Shown here: one piece after another, positions 6,390 through 14,675 of the stretch
How the letters are laid out: the number at the start of each line of letters is the position of its first letter
Numbering within the stretch: the first letter of the stretch is position 1
Source: Streptomyces sp. PH10-H1
GTDB lineage: Bacteria; Actinomycetota; Actinomycetes; Streptomycetales; Streptomycetaceae
DNA: 58,173 nucleotides
Reading direction: 5' to 3'
Assembly: GCF_030063355.1 (NCBI RefSeq)
Contig: NZ_JASISZ010000058.1
Location: 1 to 58,173, forward strand
Made by a program: the position numbers and the translations under genes
Notes under the pieces: generated by a model
Databases searched by the model: none
Told to the model about the DNA's origin: nothing
The model's input: only the letters and a program-made list of their open reading frames with translations

Positions 6390-9300
6390 GTGGCCGATCG
6401 ACTCACAGTCCGTGGCGCTCGCGAGCACAACCTCAAAAACGTCTCGCTCGATCTTCCCCGTGACTCGCTCATCGTGTTCACGGGGCTCTCCGGGTCGGGC
6501 AAGTCCTCCCTCGCGTTCGACACGATCTTCGCCGAGGGGCAGCGCCGGTACGTCGAGTCGCTCTCCTCCTACGCCCGGCAGTTCCTGGGCCAGATGGACA
6601 AGCCCGACGTCGACTTCATCGAGGGCCTGTCGCCGGCCGTCTCGATCGACCAGAAGTCCACCTCGCGCAATCCGCGCTCGACCGTCGGCACCATCACCGA
6701 GGTCTACGACTACCTCCGGCTGCTCTTCGCCCGGATCGGCAAGCCGCACTGCCCCGAGTGCCGCCGGCCGATCTCCCGCCAGTCGCCGCAGGCGATCGTC
6801 GACCGGGTGCTGGAGCTGGAGGAGGGCAGCCGCTTCCAGGTGCTGTCCCCGCTGGTGCGCGAGCGCAAGGGCGAGTTCGTCGACCTCTTCTCGGATCTGC
6901 AGACCAAGGGCTACAGCCGGGCCAGGGTGGACGGCACCACCATCCAGCTGACCGAGCCGCCGGTGCTCAAGAAGCAGGAGAAGCACACCATCGAGGTGGT
7001 CATCGACCGCCTCACCGTCAAGGGCAGCGCCAAGCGGCGGCTGACCGACTCCGTGGAGACCGCCCTCGGGCTGTCCGGCGGCATGGTGATCCTGGACTTC
7101 ATCGACCTGCCCGAGGACGACCCGCAGCGCGAGCGGATGTTCTCCGAGCACCTCTACTGCCCTTATGACGACCTGTCCTTCGAGGAGCTGGAGCCGCGCT
7201 CCTTCTCCTTCAACTCGCCCTTCGGCGCGTGCCCGCAATGCACCGGCATCGGCACCCGGATGGAGGTCGACCCCGAGCTGATCGTCCCGGACGAGGACAA
7301 GTCGCTCGAGGAGGGCGCGGTCGGGCCCTGGTCGGGCGGGATGTCCAAGGGGTACTTCGAGCGGCTGGTGGAGGCGCTCTCCGAGGAACTCGGCTTCCGC
7401 ACCGACATCCCCTGGGCAGGACTGCCGCAGCGCGCGAAGAAGGCGCTGCTGTACGGGCACAAGACCCAGATCAAGGTGTCCTACAAGAACCGGTACGGCC
7501 GCGAGCGCGCCTACACGACCAACTTCGAGGGCGCGATCCCCTTCGTCAAGCGACGGCACCAGGAGTCCGAGACCGACTCCAGCCGGGAGCGCTTCGAGGG
7601 CTATATGCGCGAGGTGCCGTGCCCGACCTGCCAGGGCACCCGGCTCAAGCCGATCGTGCTCGCGGTCACCGTCCAGGACCGGTCCATCGCCGAGGTCTCG
7701 GCGATGTCGATCAGCGACTGCGCCGAGTTCCTGGGCGCGATGAAGCTGGACGCCCGGGACAGGACGATCGCCGAACGGGTCCTGAAGGAGGTCAACGAGC
7801 GGCTGAAGTTCCTGGTCGACGTCGGCCTGGACTACCTCTCGCTCAACCGCGCCGCGGGCACCCTGTCCGGCGGCGAGGCCCAGCGCATCCGGCTCGCCAC
7901 CCAGATCGGCTCCGGCCTGGTCGGGGTGCTGTACGTGCTGGACGAGCCGTCGATCGGCCTCCACCAGCGGGACAACCACCGGCTCATCGAGACCCTGGTG
8001 CGGCTGCGGGACCTGGGCAACACCCTGATCGTCGTGGAGCACGACGAGGACACCATCAAGGTCGCCGACTGGATCGTCGACATCGGTCCCGGCGCCGGCG
8101 AACACGGCGGCAAGGTCGTGCACTCCGGTTCGCTCAAGGATCTGCTGGTCAACGAGGAATCGCTGACCGGGCAGTATCTGTCGGGCAAGCGCTCGATCCC
8201 GATGCCGGAACAGCGCAGGCCCGTGGACCGCGACCGGCAGCTCACCGTGCACGGCGCCCGCGAGCACAATCTGCAGGACATCGACGTGTCCTTCCCGCTC
8301 GGGGTGCTCACCGCCATCACCGGCGTCTCCGGCTCCGGCAAGTCCACCCTGGTCAACGACATCCTCTACACCCACCTGGCACGGGAGCTGAACGGGGCGC
8401 GCAGCGTCCCGGGCCGCCACACCCGGGTGGAGGGCGACGACCTCGTGGACAAGGTCGTGCATGTCGACCAGTCGCCGATCGGCCGCACCCCGCGCTCCAA
8501 CCCGGCCACGTACACCGGTGTCTTCGACCATGTCCGCAGGCTCTTCGCGGAGACGATGGAGGCGAAGGTGCGCGGCTATCTGCCGGGCCGGTTCTCCTTC
8601 AACGTCAAGGGCGGCCGCTGCGAGAACTGCTCGGGCGACGGCACCATCAAGATCGAGATGAACTTCCTGCCGGACGTCTACGTCCCGTGCGAGGTCTGCC
8701 ACGGCGCCCGCTACAACCGCGAGACGCTGGAGGTGCACTTCAAGGGCAAGTCCATCTCCGAGGTGCTGGACATGCCGATCGAAGAGGCGCTGGACTTCTT
8801 CGAGGCCGTCCCGACGATCTCCCGCCATCTGCGTACCCTCAACGAGGTCGGGCTGGGCTATGTCCGGCTCGGGCAGTCGGCGCCCACCCTGTCCGGCGGT
8901 GAGGCGCAGCGCGTGAAGCTCGCCAGCGAACTGCAGAAGCGCTCCACCGGCCGGACGGTCTACGTCCTTGACGAACCGACCACCGGTCTGCACTTCGAGG
9001 ACATCAGCAAGCTCATCAGGGTGCTGTCCGGCCTGGTCGACAAGGGCAACACGGTGATCGTCATCGAGCACAACCTCGATGTCGTCAAGACCGCCGACTG
9101 GGTCATCGACATGGGTCCCGAGGGCGGCAACGGCGGCGGTCTGGTGGTGGCCGAGGGCACCCCCGAGGAGATCGCGGCGGTGACGGCCAGCCACACCGGC
9201 AAGTTCCTGCGCGACATCCTCGGCGACCGGGTGAGCGACGCCCCGGTGGCGCCGAGGAAGAAGGCGGCGAAGAAGAGCACCGCGAAGAAGGCCGTCGCGG

Positions 9301-9413
9301 CGACCGCGGTCTCCTCATCCGGCTCCGCCTCCGCATCCGCCTCCGTATCCGCCTCCGTATCCGCCAAGAAGGCGGCAGCGCCGAGGAAGAAGGCGGCGGC
9401 GAGCAAGGCGTGA
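6390..9413 (+). CDS. uvrA: UvrA, excinuclease ABC subunit A
   Basis: 1007 residues. UvrA is the damage-recognition ATPase of nucleotide excision repair. Visible: first Walker A GLSGSGKS at 32-39, zinc-module CPEC near 121, first ABC signature LSGGEAQR near 492, second Walker A GVSGSGKS near 645, a C-x2-C zinc module (CENC / CEVC) in the second half and second signature LSGGEAQR near 834. The GTG at 6390 is used because the family N-terminus MADRL starts there and AAAGG lies nine bases upstream; an in-frame GTG at 6378 is too early. The last 55 or so residues are an unusual lysine/alanine/serine tail (see findings), encoded partly by a TCCGCC/TCCGTA hexamer repeat at 9319-9365. No convincing SOS box was found upstream. 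Confidence 0.97.
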   Translation: MADRLTVRGAREHNLKNVSLDLPRDSLIVFTGLSGSGKSSLAFDTIFAEGQRRYVESLSSYARQFLGQMDKPDVDFIEGLSPAVSIDQKSTSRNPRSTVGTITEVYDYLRLLFARIGKPHCPECRRPISRQSPQAIVDRVLELEEGSRFQVLSPLVRERKGEFVDLFSDLQTKGYSRARVDGTTIQLTEPPVLKKQEKHTIEVVIDRLTVKGSAKRRLTDSVETALGLSGGMVILDFIDLPEDDPQRERMFSEHLYCPYDDLSFEELEPRSFSFNSPFGACPQCTGIGTRMEVDPELIVPDEDKSLEEGAVGPWSGGMSKGYFERLVEALSEELGFRTDIPWAGLPQRAKKALLYGHKTQIKVSYKNRYGRERAYTTNFEGAIPFVKRRHQESETDSSRERFEGYMREVPCPTCQGTRLKPIVLAVTVQDRSIAEVSAMSISDCAEFLGAMKLDARDRTIAERVLKEVNERLKFLVDVGLDYLSLNRAAGTLSGGEAQRIRLATQIGSGLVGVLYVLDEPSIGLHQRDNHRLIETLVRLRDLGNTLIVVEHDEDTIKVADWIVDIGPGAGEHGGKVVHSGSLKDLLVNEESLTGQYLSGKRSIPMPEQRRPVDRDRQLTVHGAREHNLQDIDVSFPLGVLTAITGVSGSGKSTLVNDILYTHLARELNGARSVPGRHTRVEGDDLVDKVVHVDQSPIGRTPRSNPATYTGVFDHVRRLFAETMEAKVRGYLPGRFSFNVKGGRCENCSGDGTIKIEMNFLPDVYVPCEVCHGARYNRETLEVHFKGKSISEVLDMPIEEALDFFEAVPTISRHLRTLNEVGLGYVRLGQSAPTLSGGEAQRVKLASELQKRSTGRTVYVLDEPTTGLHFEDISKLIRVLSGLVDKGNTVIVIEHNLDVVKTADWVIDMGPEGGNGGGLVVAEGTPEEIAAVTASHTGKFLRDILGDRVSDAPVAPRKKAAKKSTAKKAVAATAVSSSGSASASASVSASVSAKKAAAPRKKAAASKA

Positions 9414-9430
9414 CGGATGGGCACAGGCTC

Positions 9431-9471
9431 GGGCCGTAGGGTACTGGTCGCAAGATCAGTCCCTACGGCCC
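9431..9471 (+). terminator. Long hairpin with GCAA tetraloop after uvrA
   Basis: GGGCCGTAGGG (9431-9441) pairs perfectly with CCCTACGGCCC (9461-9471); inside, ACTGGTC (9443-9449) pairs with GATCAGT (9454-9460) through one G-U pair, closed by the tetraloop GCAA. Only the T at 9442 bulges. Sits 17 bases after uvrA. Confidence 0.8.
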
Positions 9472-9489
9472 GTAGCCTGGAGCACCGCC

Positions 9490-9909
9490 ATGACGGAACC
9501 GCACGCCACCTGCCGCCGCACCGTACTGCGGGGCGCGACCCTCGCCGGAGCCGTCGGCCTGGGTCTCACGGCCTGCGGTGGATCCGGCAAGGACACTGCC
9601 GCTGCCGCGTCTCCGGCCGACCTCGGCGCGGCCACCGATGTCCCGGTCGGCGGTTCCAAGCTGTACCGGGACGACAAGGTCGTGGTCTCGCAGCCCACCC
9701 AAGGCGTCTTCAAGGCCTTCAGCGCCGTGTGCACCCACGCCGGCTGCGTGGTGGACAAGGTCGAGAACGGCGTCATCTCCTGCCCCTGCCACGGCAGCCG
9801 ATTCAACGCGACGACCGGCGCTGTCGAGCAGGGACCGGCGTCCGCGCCGCTGCCCGCCGTCGAGGTGCGCGTCGAGGGCGGCAAGCTCGTCACCGGCTCC
9901 AAGGCCTGA
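9490..9909 (+). CDS. Secreted Rieske [2Fe-2S] protein, Tat lipoprotein
   Basis: 139 residues. The N-terminus carries a twin-arginine motif (CRRTVLRG) and a lipobox-like LTACGG, so it should be exported folded by the Tat system and lipidated. The Rieske cluster motifs are CTHAGC (about residues 80-85) and CPCHGS (about 98-103), giving two cysteine and two histidine ligands. This small single-domain form is common in Streptomyces; its electron partner is unknown. ATG start with GGAG upstream. Stands alone between the uvrA hairpin and a shared terminator. Confidence 0.9.
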   Translation: MTEPHATCRRTVLRGATLAGAVGLGLTACGGSGKDTAAAASPADLGAATDVPVGGSKLYRDDKVVVSQPTQGVFKAFSAVCTHAGCVVDKVENGVISCPCHGSRFNATTGAVEQGPASAPLPAVEVRVEGGKLVTGSKA

Positions 9910-9950
9910 CGCGAGACCCAAGGCCTGACGCGAGCCCCTGGGCCTGACGC
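9903..9950. repeat. Three copies of GGCCTGACGCGAG spaced 19 bp
   Basis: GGCCTGACGCGAG occurs at 9903-9915 and 9922-9934, and GGCCTGACGCG at 9941-9951. The first copy contains the Rieske stop codon, so the 3' end of the gene has been duplicated in tandem. Confidence 0.7.
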
Positions 9951-9965
9951 GGGGCTCGCGTCAGG
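9924..9965. terminator. 15-bp perfect hairpin shared by convergent genes
   Basis: CCTGACGCGAGCCCC (9924-9938) and GGGGCTCGCGTCAGG (9951-9965) pair perfectly with a 12-base loop. The right arm includes the stop codon of the minus-strand HTH gene (9961-9963), so the terminator serves both convergent genes. Confidence 0.8.
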
Positions 9966-10872
9966 ACCAGTCCCAGGCGATCCCCAGCAGGCCCGGCCGC
10001 ACCGTCTCCTGGACGAAGTGGACGGTGCCGCGCCCGTTGAGCACCAGCTCGGCGACGGCCTGCCGCGGCGCGCTGGACGAAGGCTGGACGAAGCGCCGGC
10101 AGCGCACCGGCAGGGCGCCGGGAGCGAAGCCGGCCTGCAGCACATACTGCCCACCGCCGAAGGGGAATCCGCGCACGTACTCGCCGCTGGGCGGCCCGCT
10201 TCCGTCCTCGAAGCCGTAGCCGAGCAGCGCCGTGTCGCCGGACCGCAGCCGCCCGTCGAAGAGCAGCTCGGCGACCACGACGCCGGACTCCTCGTGCCGC
10301 CGGATGCGCCCGACCCGGCAGTTGTCGGCCGCCCGCACCCGGACCCGGGTGACATCGCAGCCGGGATCACCGTGGTGGATGGCCACATAGCGGTCCACAC
10401 CGTCGCGGTGTGCGCGGACCACATGCTGCGAATCGTGCGCCACGAGCTCCCGCGCCTCCCCGATGCGCACCCGCTCGTAGTGCATGACCGTGTGGAGTCC
10501 GCCGTCCGCCGGGGAACCGATGTCGGCGAGCAGCGTCTCCAGGGCGGCGGCCGGTTCCATCAGCGACTGGTACGAGCGGGCCGCGGGCCGGCCCGGCGCC
10601 GTGCGCGGCACGAGCAGCCGGGTCAGCGAGTGCGCCGGCAGCTCCAGGACCTCCTCCAACACCCGGACGGCGCGCAGTGATTCGGCCCGCTCCGGTCTGC
10701 GGACGCCGCTCTGCCAGTAGCTGAGACTGGTCACGGACACCTGCACGCCGCGCTGCGCGAGACGGTGCCGCACACGTTGCAGGGCCAGGCCGCGGGCGGC
10801 GACGGCCGCCCGCAGCGCGCTGTGGAAGGGACCGGTGCGCAGCGCCTCGGCCAATACGGTCCTCTGGGACAT
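9961..10872 (-). CDS. Helix-turn-helix regulator with uncharacterised C-terminal domain
   Basis: 303 residues. Residues about 5-85 look like an XRE-type HTH (FHSALRAAVAARGLALQRVR, then SLSYWQSGVRRPERAESLRA), while the rest is a beta-rich domain of about 200 residues with no motif I can name. The ATG at 10872 is chosen because GGGAGGA lies just upstream; longer readings run into the intergenic repeats. The gene is divergent from the secreted peptidase unit at 11109-12567 and is separated from it by CGTTCACA repeats that are good candidates for its operator. Cytoplasmic; likely controls itself and the secreted unit (inference). Confidence 0.7.
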   Translation of the reverse strand: MSQRTVLAEALRTGPFHSALRAAVAARGLALQRVRHRLAQRGVQVSVTSLSYWQSGVRRPERAESLRAVRVLEEVLELPAHSLTRLLVPRTAPGRPAARSYQSLMEPAAALETLLADIGSPADGGLHTVMHYERVRIGEARELVAHDSQHVVRAHRDGVDRYVAIHHGDPGCDVTRVRVRAADNCRVGRIRRHEESGVVVAELLFDGRLRSGDTALLGYGFEDGSGPPSGEYVRGFPFGGGQYVLQAGFAPGALPVRCRRFVQPSSSAPRQAVAELVLNGRGTVHFVQETVRPGLLGIAWDWS

Positions 10873-10895
10873 CACGCTCCTCCCGCCGCGCAGCG

Positions 10896-10995
10896 TGTGA
10901 ACGTTCAACCGCGCAGCTGCCGGGTACGCCCCACGGCACATTGCTGACCTGCTGATCCGCGCCCGGCGTTCACACCAGTACCGCCGGCGTTCACA
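10896..10995. promoter_or_regulatory. Phased CGTTCACA repeats in divergent promoter region
   Basis: CGTTCACA occurs at 10967-10974 and 10988-10995, exactly 21 bp apart and each preceded by CCGG or GCCGG; the inverted form TGTGAACG is at 10896-10903, within TGTGAACGTTCA. Two same-face direct copies plus one inverted copy between divergent genes is the pattern of an operator region, probably for the HTH regulator at 9961-10872. Confidence 0.5.
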
Positions 10996-11108
10996 TCCGG
11001 CTCGCCCGCCATAGTGAAGCCGTTGACCTGTTCCCGACAACACCCGATGCTCTGACCAGCGTCCGGACGCGCTCCTCCACCCCCCACTTCCCGACAGGGA
11101 GGAACGCC

Positions 11109-11708
11109 ATGCTCCATTCCCTCCGCATGCGCTTCCGAGGCCGCGGGCGCCTCGCGGCCGCCGCACTCGCCCTCGCCGCGCTGCTCGGCCTCGGCATCGC
11201 CGGCACCCCCGCGGCCGGCGCAGCAACCGGCGCGAAGCAGCTGAACATCACCATGCAGGCGCAGCAGAACACCAACTGGTGCTGGGCCGCCGGCGGCAAC
11301 ACCATCGCCACCTGGTTCGGCCGCGGCTACTCGCAGAACCAGTTCTGCAACGCTGCCTTCAACAGGCCGCAGGGCTCCACCTGCGGCAACTGGCAGGCAT
11401 CCCTGGACAACGTCCAGACCGCCCTGGACTGGGCGGGCATCAACCCCGGCAGCTACGTGAGCGGCTATCTGCGCTACAGCACCGTGCAGACCGAGATCAG
11501 CGGCAACCGGCCGGTCGAGACCCGTATCGAGTGGAGCTCCGGCGGCGGTCACATGCATGTGCTCTACGGCTACGACACCGCCGCCAACCAGGTCTACTGG
11601 GGAGATCCCTGGCCGTCCAACTACCGCTACAACTGGGCGGACTACTCGTACTACGTCAGCAACAGCTCGTTCTCCTGGACCCACTCGCTCTACCGGATCG
11701 GAGCGTGA
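11109..11708 (+). CDS. Secreted papain-like cysteine protease (C39/C70-like)
   Basis: 199 residues with a Sec signal peptide (basic RMRFRGRGR, hydrophobic AAAALALAALLGLGIA, likely cleavage after AGAA near residue 39). The mature protein shows the papain-like pattern: QQNTNWCWAAG with the nucleophile cysteine near residue 57, GGGHMHVLYGY with the catalytic histidine, and WGDPWP which should carry the Asn/Asp position. This resembles the AvrRpt2/peptidase C39-2 type of compact extracellular peptidase. ATG with AGGGAGGA upstream. Only seven bases before the next gene, so the two are co-transcribed. Substrate unknown. Confidence 0.8.
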   Translation: MLHSLRMRFRGRGRLAAAALALAALLGLGIAGTPAAGAATGAKQLNITMQAQQNTNWCWAAGGNTIATWFGRGYSQNQFCNAAFNRPQGSTCGNWQASLDNVQTALDWAGINPGSYVSGYLRYSTVQTEISGNRPVETRIEWSSGGGHMHVLYGYDTAANQVYWGDPWPSNYRYNWADYSYYVSNSSFSWTHSLYRIGA

Positions 11709-11715
11709 GGGACCG

Positions 11716-12567
11716 ATGAAGACGAGGAAGATCGCGGCAGGCGCCGCCGCCGTCCTGGCATCCGGCGTCCTCACCCTGGCCGCAGTCCCGACGGCGCACG
11801 CGGACGACGCCCCCACCGCCGCCCGCGACGCCGCGGCAGCCCCCACCACACTCGACACGCTCTCCCGCTTTTTCGCACGTGACGGCGTCACCGCCATGAA
11901 GTCCGCCGCACCGCACATCGAAGGCGCGACCGTCACCGTCAACACCCTCAATCCCGGCTTCGTCGCGGGCGACCGGGGCGCGGCCGTCGCCCTGCCGGAC
12001 TTCGCCGCCACGAAGGCGGTTTCCGCCGACGGGCGGACCGCATCCGTGTGGACGGTGCGCAGTGGCGCGACCTGGAAGGTGGTGAACATCGCCACCGGCA
12101 GCGACGAGACCGACTACGTCGCCCAGGGCGGCGCGCAGCCCGGCTCCACCGTCTTCCGCGAGCCGCAGATCGACGCCTGGTACGTGCTGCGTGCCGGCCG
12201 GGTCCTGCCGCTCGACCCGGACGCGGTCAAGGCCGTCGGCCGCGGCGGCACCACGCTGGCCGGCTACCAGCAGCTCGTCCACCGCCGCTACGGCGACAAG
12301 CTGCCCGGCTCGGCGTACGACAGGGCGGGCATGGGCGGTGGCTACGACACACAGGCCGGCGCCCAGCCCGGCGCCCAGCCCGACACCCGGGCCGGCGCCC
12401 AGGCACCCGCCGTCGCCGGGGGCGCCCCCGCGGCGCAGGAACCCCGGAACGCTGCGGCCGGCGAGCACACCGGAAGCGGTGCCTCGATCGGCGCGGTCGG
12501 CGCCGGCCTCGCGCTGATCACGGCCCTGGCCTTCGCCGTACGCCGCCGCACCACGCGGCGTAGCTGA
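11716..12567 (+). CDS. Secreted, C-terminally membrane-anchored partner of the peptidase
   Basis: 283 residues: Sec signal peptide ending AHA near residue 31, an extracellular domain of about 170 residues without a known motif, a Gly/Ala/Gln/Pro-rich linker with GAQPGAQP-type repeats (about 215-250), and a C-terminal hydrophobic helix followed by RRRTTRRS, the layout of a type I membrane protein. GAGGGA precedes the ATG. The tight operon with the cysteine peptidase suggests it is a substrate, pro-domain or inhibitor that holds the peptidase at the membrane (inference). A strong terminator follows. Confidence 0.7.
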   Translation: MKTRKIAAGAAAVLASGVLTLAAVPTAHADDAPTAARDAAAAPTTLDTLSRFFARDGVTAMKSAAPHIEGATVTVNTLNPGFVAGDRGAAVALPDFAATKAVSADGRTASVWTVRSGATWKVVNIATGSDETDYVAQGGAQPGSTVFREPQIDAWYVLRAGRVLPLDPDAVKAVGRGGTTLAGYQQLVHRRYGDKLPGSAYDRAGMGGGYDTQAGAQPGAQPDTRAGAQAPAVAGGAPAAQEPRNAAAGEHTGSGASIGAVGAGLALITALAFAVRRRTTRRS

Positions 12568-12572
12568 ACCGT

Positions 12573-12615
12573 CATTCCCGGTCCCCGCGCGTGACCCGCG
12601 CCGGGACCGGGAATG
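12573..12615 (+). terminator. 13-bp perfect hairpin after the peptidase operon
   Basis: CATTCCCGGTCCC (12573-12585) and GGGACCGGGAATG (12603-12615) pair perfectly across a 17-base loop, six bases after the stop codon. Confidence 0.8.
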
Positions 12616-12629
12616 TCACCGCCCGCCAG

Positions 12630-12635
12630 TAGGGT
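12630..12635 (+). promoter_or_regulatory. -10 box of a leaderless uvrC transcript
   Basis: TAGGGT lies six bases before the uvrC ATG at 12642. The nearby GGAGG (12636-12640) is only one base from the ATG, too close to act as a ribosome site, so a leaderless start fits better. Confidence 0.4.
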
Positions 12636-12641
12636 GGAGGC

Positions 12642-14630
12642 ATGGCAGACCCCTCCAGTTACAGACCGAAGCCGGGTCAGATCCCCGACTCGCCGGGGGT
12701 CTACAAATTCCGGGACGAGCACGGCCGCGTGATCTACGTCGGCAAGGCCAAGAGCCTGCGACCGCGGCTGTCCTCGTACTTCCAGGACATCGCCAATCTG
12801 CACCAGCGCACCCGCACCATGGTGACCACCGCCGCGTCCGTCGAGTGGACCGTGGTCGGCACCGAGGTCGAGGCGCTGCAGCTGGAGTACTCCTGGATCA
12901 AGGAGTACGACCCGCGGTTCAACGTCAAGTACCGCGACGACAAGAGCTATCCCTCGCTGGCCGTCACCATGGGCGAGGAGTTCCCCCGGGTCCAGGTGAT
13001 GCGCGGGCCGAAGAAGAAGGGCGTGCGCTACTTCGGGCCGTACGCCCACGCCTGGGCGATCCGCGAGACCGTCGACCTGATGCTGCGCGTCTTCCCCGTG
13101 CGGACCTGCTCCGCCGGGGTGTTCAAGCGTTCCGCGCAGATCGGCCGCCCCTGTCTGCTGGGCTACATCGGCAAGTGCGCGGCTCCCTGCGTCGGCCGGG
13201 TCACCCCCGAGGAGCACCGCCAACTGGCCGAGGAGTTCTGCGACTTCATGGCCGGGCGCACCGGCACCTATCTGCGCCGCCTGGAACAGCAGATGCGGGA
13301 CGCCGCCTCCGAGATGGAGTACGAGAAGGCCGCCAGGCTGCGGGACGACATAGAGGCGCTCAAGCGCGCCCTGGAGAAGAACGCGATCGTCTTCAACGAC
13401 GCCACCGACGCCGACCTGATCGCGGTGGCCGAGGACGAGCTGGAGGCCGCCGTCCAGATCTTCCACGTCCGCGGGGGCCGGGTGCGGGGACAGCGCGGCT
13501 GGGTCACCGACAAGGTCGAGGCCGTCGACACCGCGGGACTCGTCGAGCACGCCCTGCAGCAGCTCTACGGCGACGAGAAGGGCGAGGGCGTCCCCAAGGA
13601 GGTGCTGGTCCCGGCGCTGCCGCAGACCTCAGAGGCGCTCACCCAGTGGCTCAGCGTGCGCCGCGGCTCGCAGGTCAGCCTGCGGATCCCGCAGCGCGGC
13701 GACAAGAAGGACCTGATGGTCACGGTGCAGCGCAACGCGCAGCAGGCGCTCGCGCTGCACAAGACCAAGCGCGCCTCCGATCTGACCACGCGCGCCCGGG
13801 CCCTGGAGGAGATCGCCGAGGCCCTGGAGCTGGACACCGCTCCGCTGCGGATCGAGTGCTTCGACATCTCGCACCTCCAGGGTGACGACGTGGTGGCGTC
13901 GATGGTGGTGTTCGAGGACGGTCTGGCCCGCAAGAGCGAGTACCGGCGCTTCCAGATCAAGTCCTTCGAGGGTCAGGACGATGTCCGGTCCATGCACGAG
14001 GTGGTCTCCCGCCGCTTCCGCCGCTATCTGCAGGAGAAGCAGAAGACCGGCGAATGGATCGACCAGGAGGCCGGCGGCGAGGTCACGGAGGCGGTGGGCG
14101 GGCCCATCGATCCGGAGACCGGCCGGCCGCGCAAGTTCGCGTACCCGCCGCAGCTGGTCGTCGTCGACGGCGGGCAGCCGCAGGTGGCGGCCGCCCAGCG
14201 GGCCCTCACGGAGCTCGGCATAGAGGACGTCGCCGTCTGCGGTCTCGCCAAGCGACTGGAGGAGGTCTGGCTGCCGGACAACGACGATCCGGTGATCCTG
14301 CCCCGCACGAGCGAGGGCCTGTATCTGTTGCAGCGGGTCCGGGACGAGGCGCACCGCTTCGCGATCTCCTACCAGCGCAACAAGCGCTCGAAGTCGATGA
14401 AGGCGGGCGCCCTGGACGCGGTGCCGGGCCTCGGCGAGACCCGCCGCCAGGCGCTGCTCAAGCATTTCGGATCGCTCAAGCGGCTGCGGGCCGCCACCGT
14501 GGAGCAGATCTGCGAGGTGCCGGGCATCGGCCGCCGCACGGCCGAGACGGTCGCCGTGGCCCTGGCCGGAGCCGCGCCCGCCACTCCTGCCGTGAACACC
14601 GCGACAGGAGAGATCATTGAGGATGAGTAG
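12642..14630 (+). CDS. uvrC: UvrC, excinuclease ABC subunit C
   Basis: 662 residues. UvrC makes both incisions in nucleotide excision repair. Domains in order: GIY-YIG nuclease (SPGVYKF at 17-23 and VIYVGKAK near 30-37), cysteine-containing region (CLLGYIGKCAAPCVG), UVR domain that contacts UvrB (EMEYEKAARLRDDIEALKRA near 225-245), RNase H-like nuclease (FDISHLQGDDVVASMVVFED and VVVDGG) and two C-terminal helix-hairpin-helix motifs (VPGLGETRRQALL, VPGIGRRTAETVA). Length is normal. First gene of the uvrC-rapZ-yvcK-whiA run. Confidence 0.97.
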   Translation: MADPSSYRPKPGQIPDSPGVYKFRDEHGRVIYVGKAKSLRPRLSSYFQDIANLHQRTRTMVTTAASVEWTVVGTEVEALQLEYSWIKEYDPRFNVKYRDDKSYPSLAVTMGEEFPRVQVMRGPKKKGVRYFGPYAHAWAIRETVDLMLRVFPVRTCSAGVFKRSAQIGRPCLLGYIGKCAAPCVGRVTPEEHRQLAEEFCDFMAGRTGTYLRRLEQQMRDAASEMEYEKAARLRDDIEALKRALEKNAIVFNDATDADLIAVAEDELEAAVQIFHVRGGRVRGQRGWVTDKVEAVDTAGLVEHALQQLYGDEKGEGVPKEVLVPALPQTSEALTQWLSVRRGSQVSLRIPQRGDKKDLMVTVQRNAQQALALHKTKRASDLTTRARALEEIAEALELDTAPLRIECFDISHLQGDDVVASMVVFEDGLARKSEYRRFQIKSFEGQDDVRSMHEVVSRRFRRYLQEKQKTGEWIDQEAGGEVTEAVGGPIDPETGRPRKFAYPPQLVVVDGGQPQVAAAQRALTELGIEDVAVCGLAKRLEEVWLPDNDDPVILPRTSEGLYLLQRVRDEAHRFAISYQRNKRSKSMKAGALDAVPGLGETRRQALLKHFGSLKRLRAATVEQICEVPGIGRRTAETVAVALAGAAPATPAVNTATGEIIEDE

Positions 14631-14675
14631 ACGGCCGCACCCGGGGGCCGGCTCAGTGGAACGGGGGAGACAGCG

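Noticed and set aside
6369..9194. 941-residue open frame antisense to uvrA
   Set aside because: It is the third-position shadow of uvrA: composition is Leu/Val/Asp/Gly/His repetitive with no domain, while uvrA has all family motifs.
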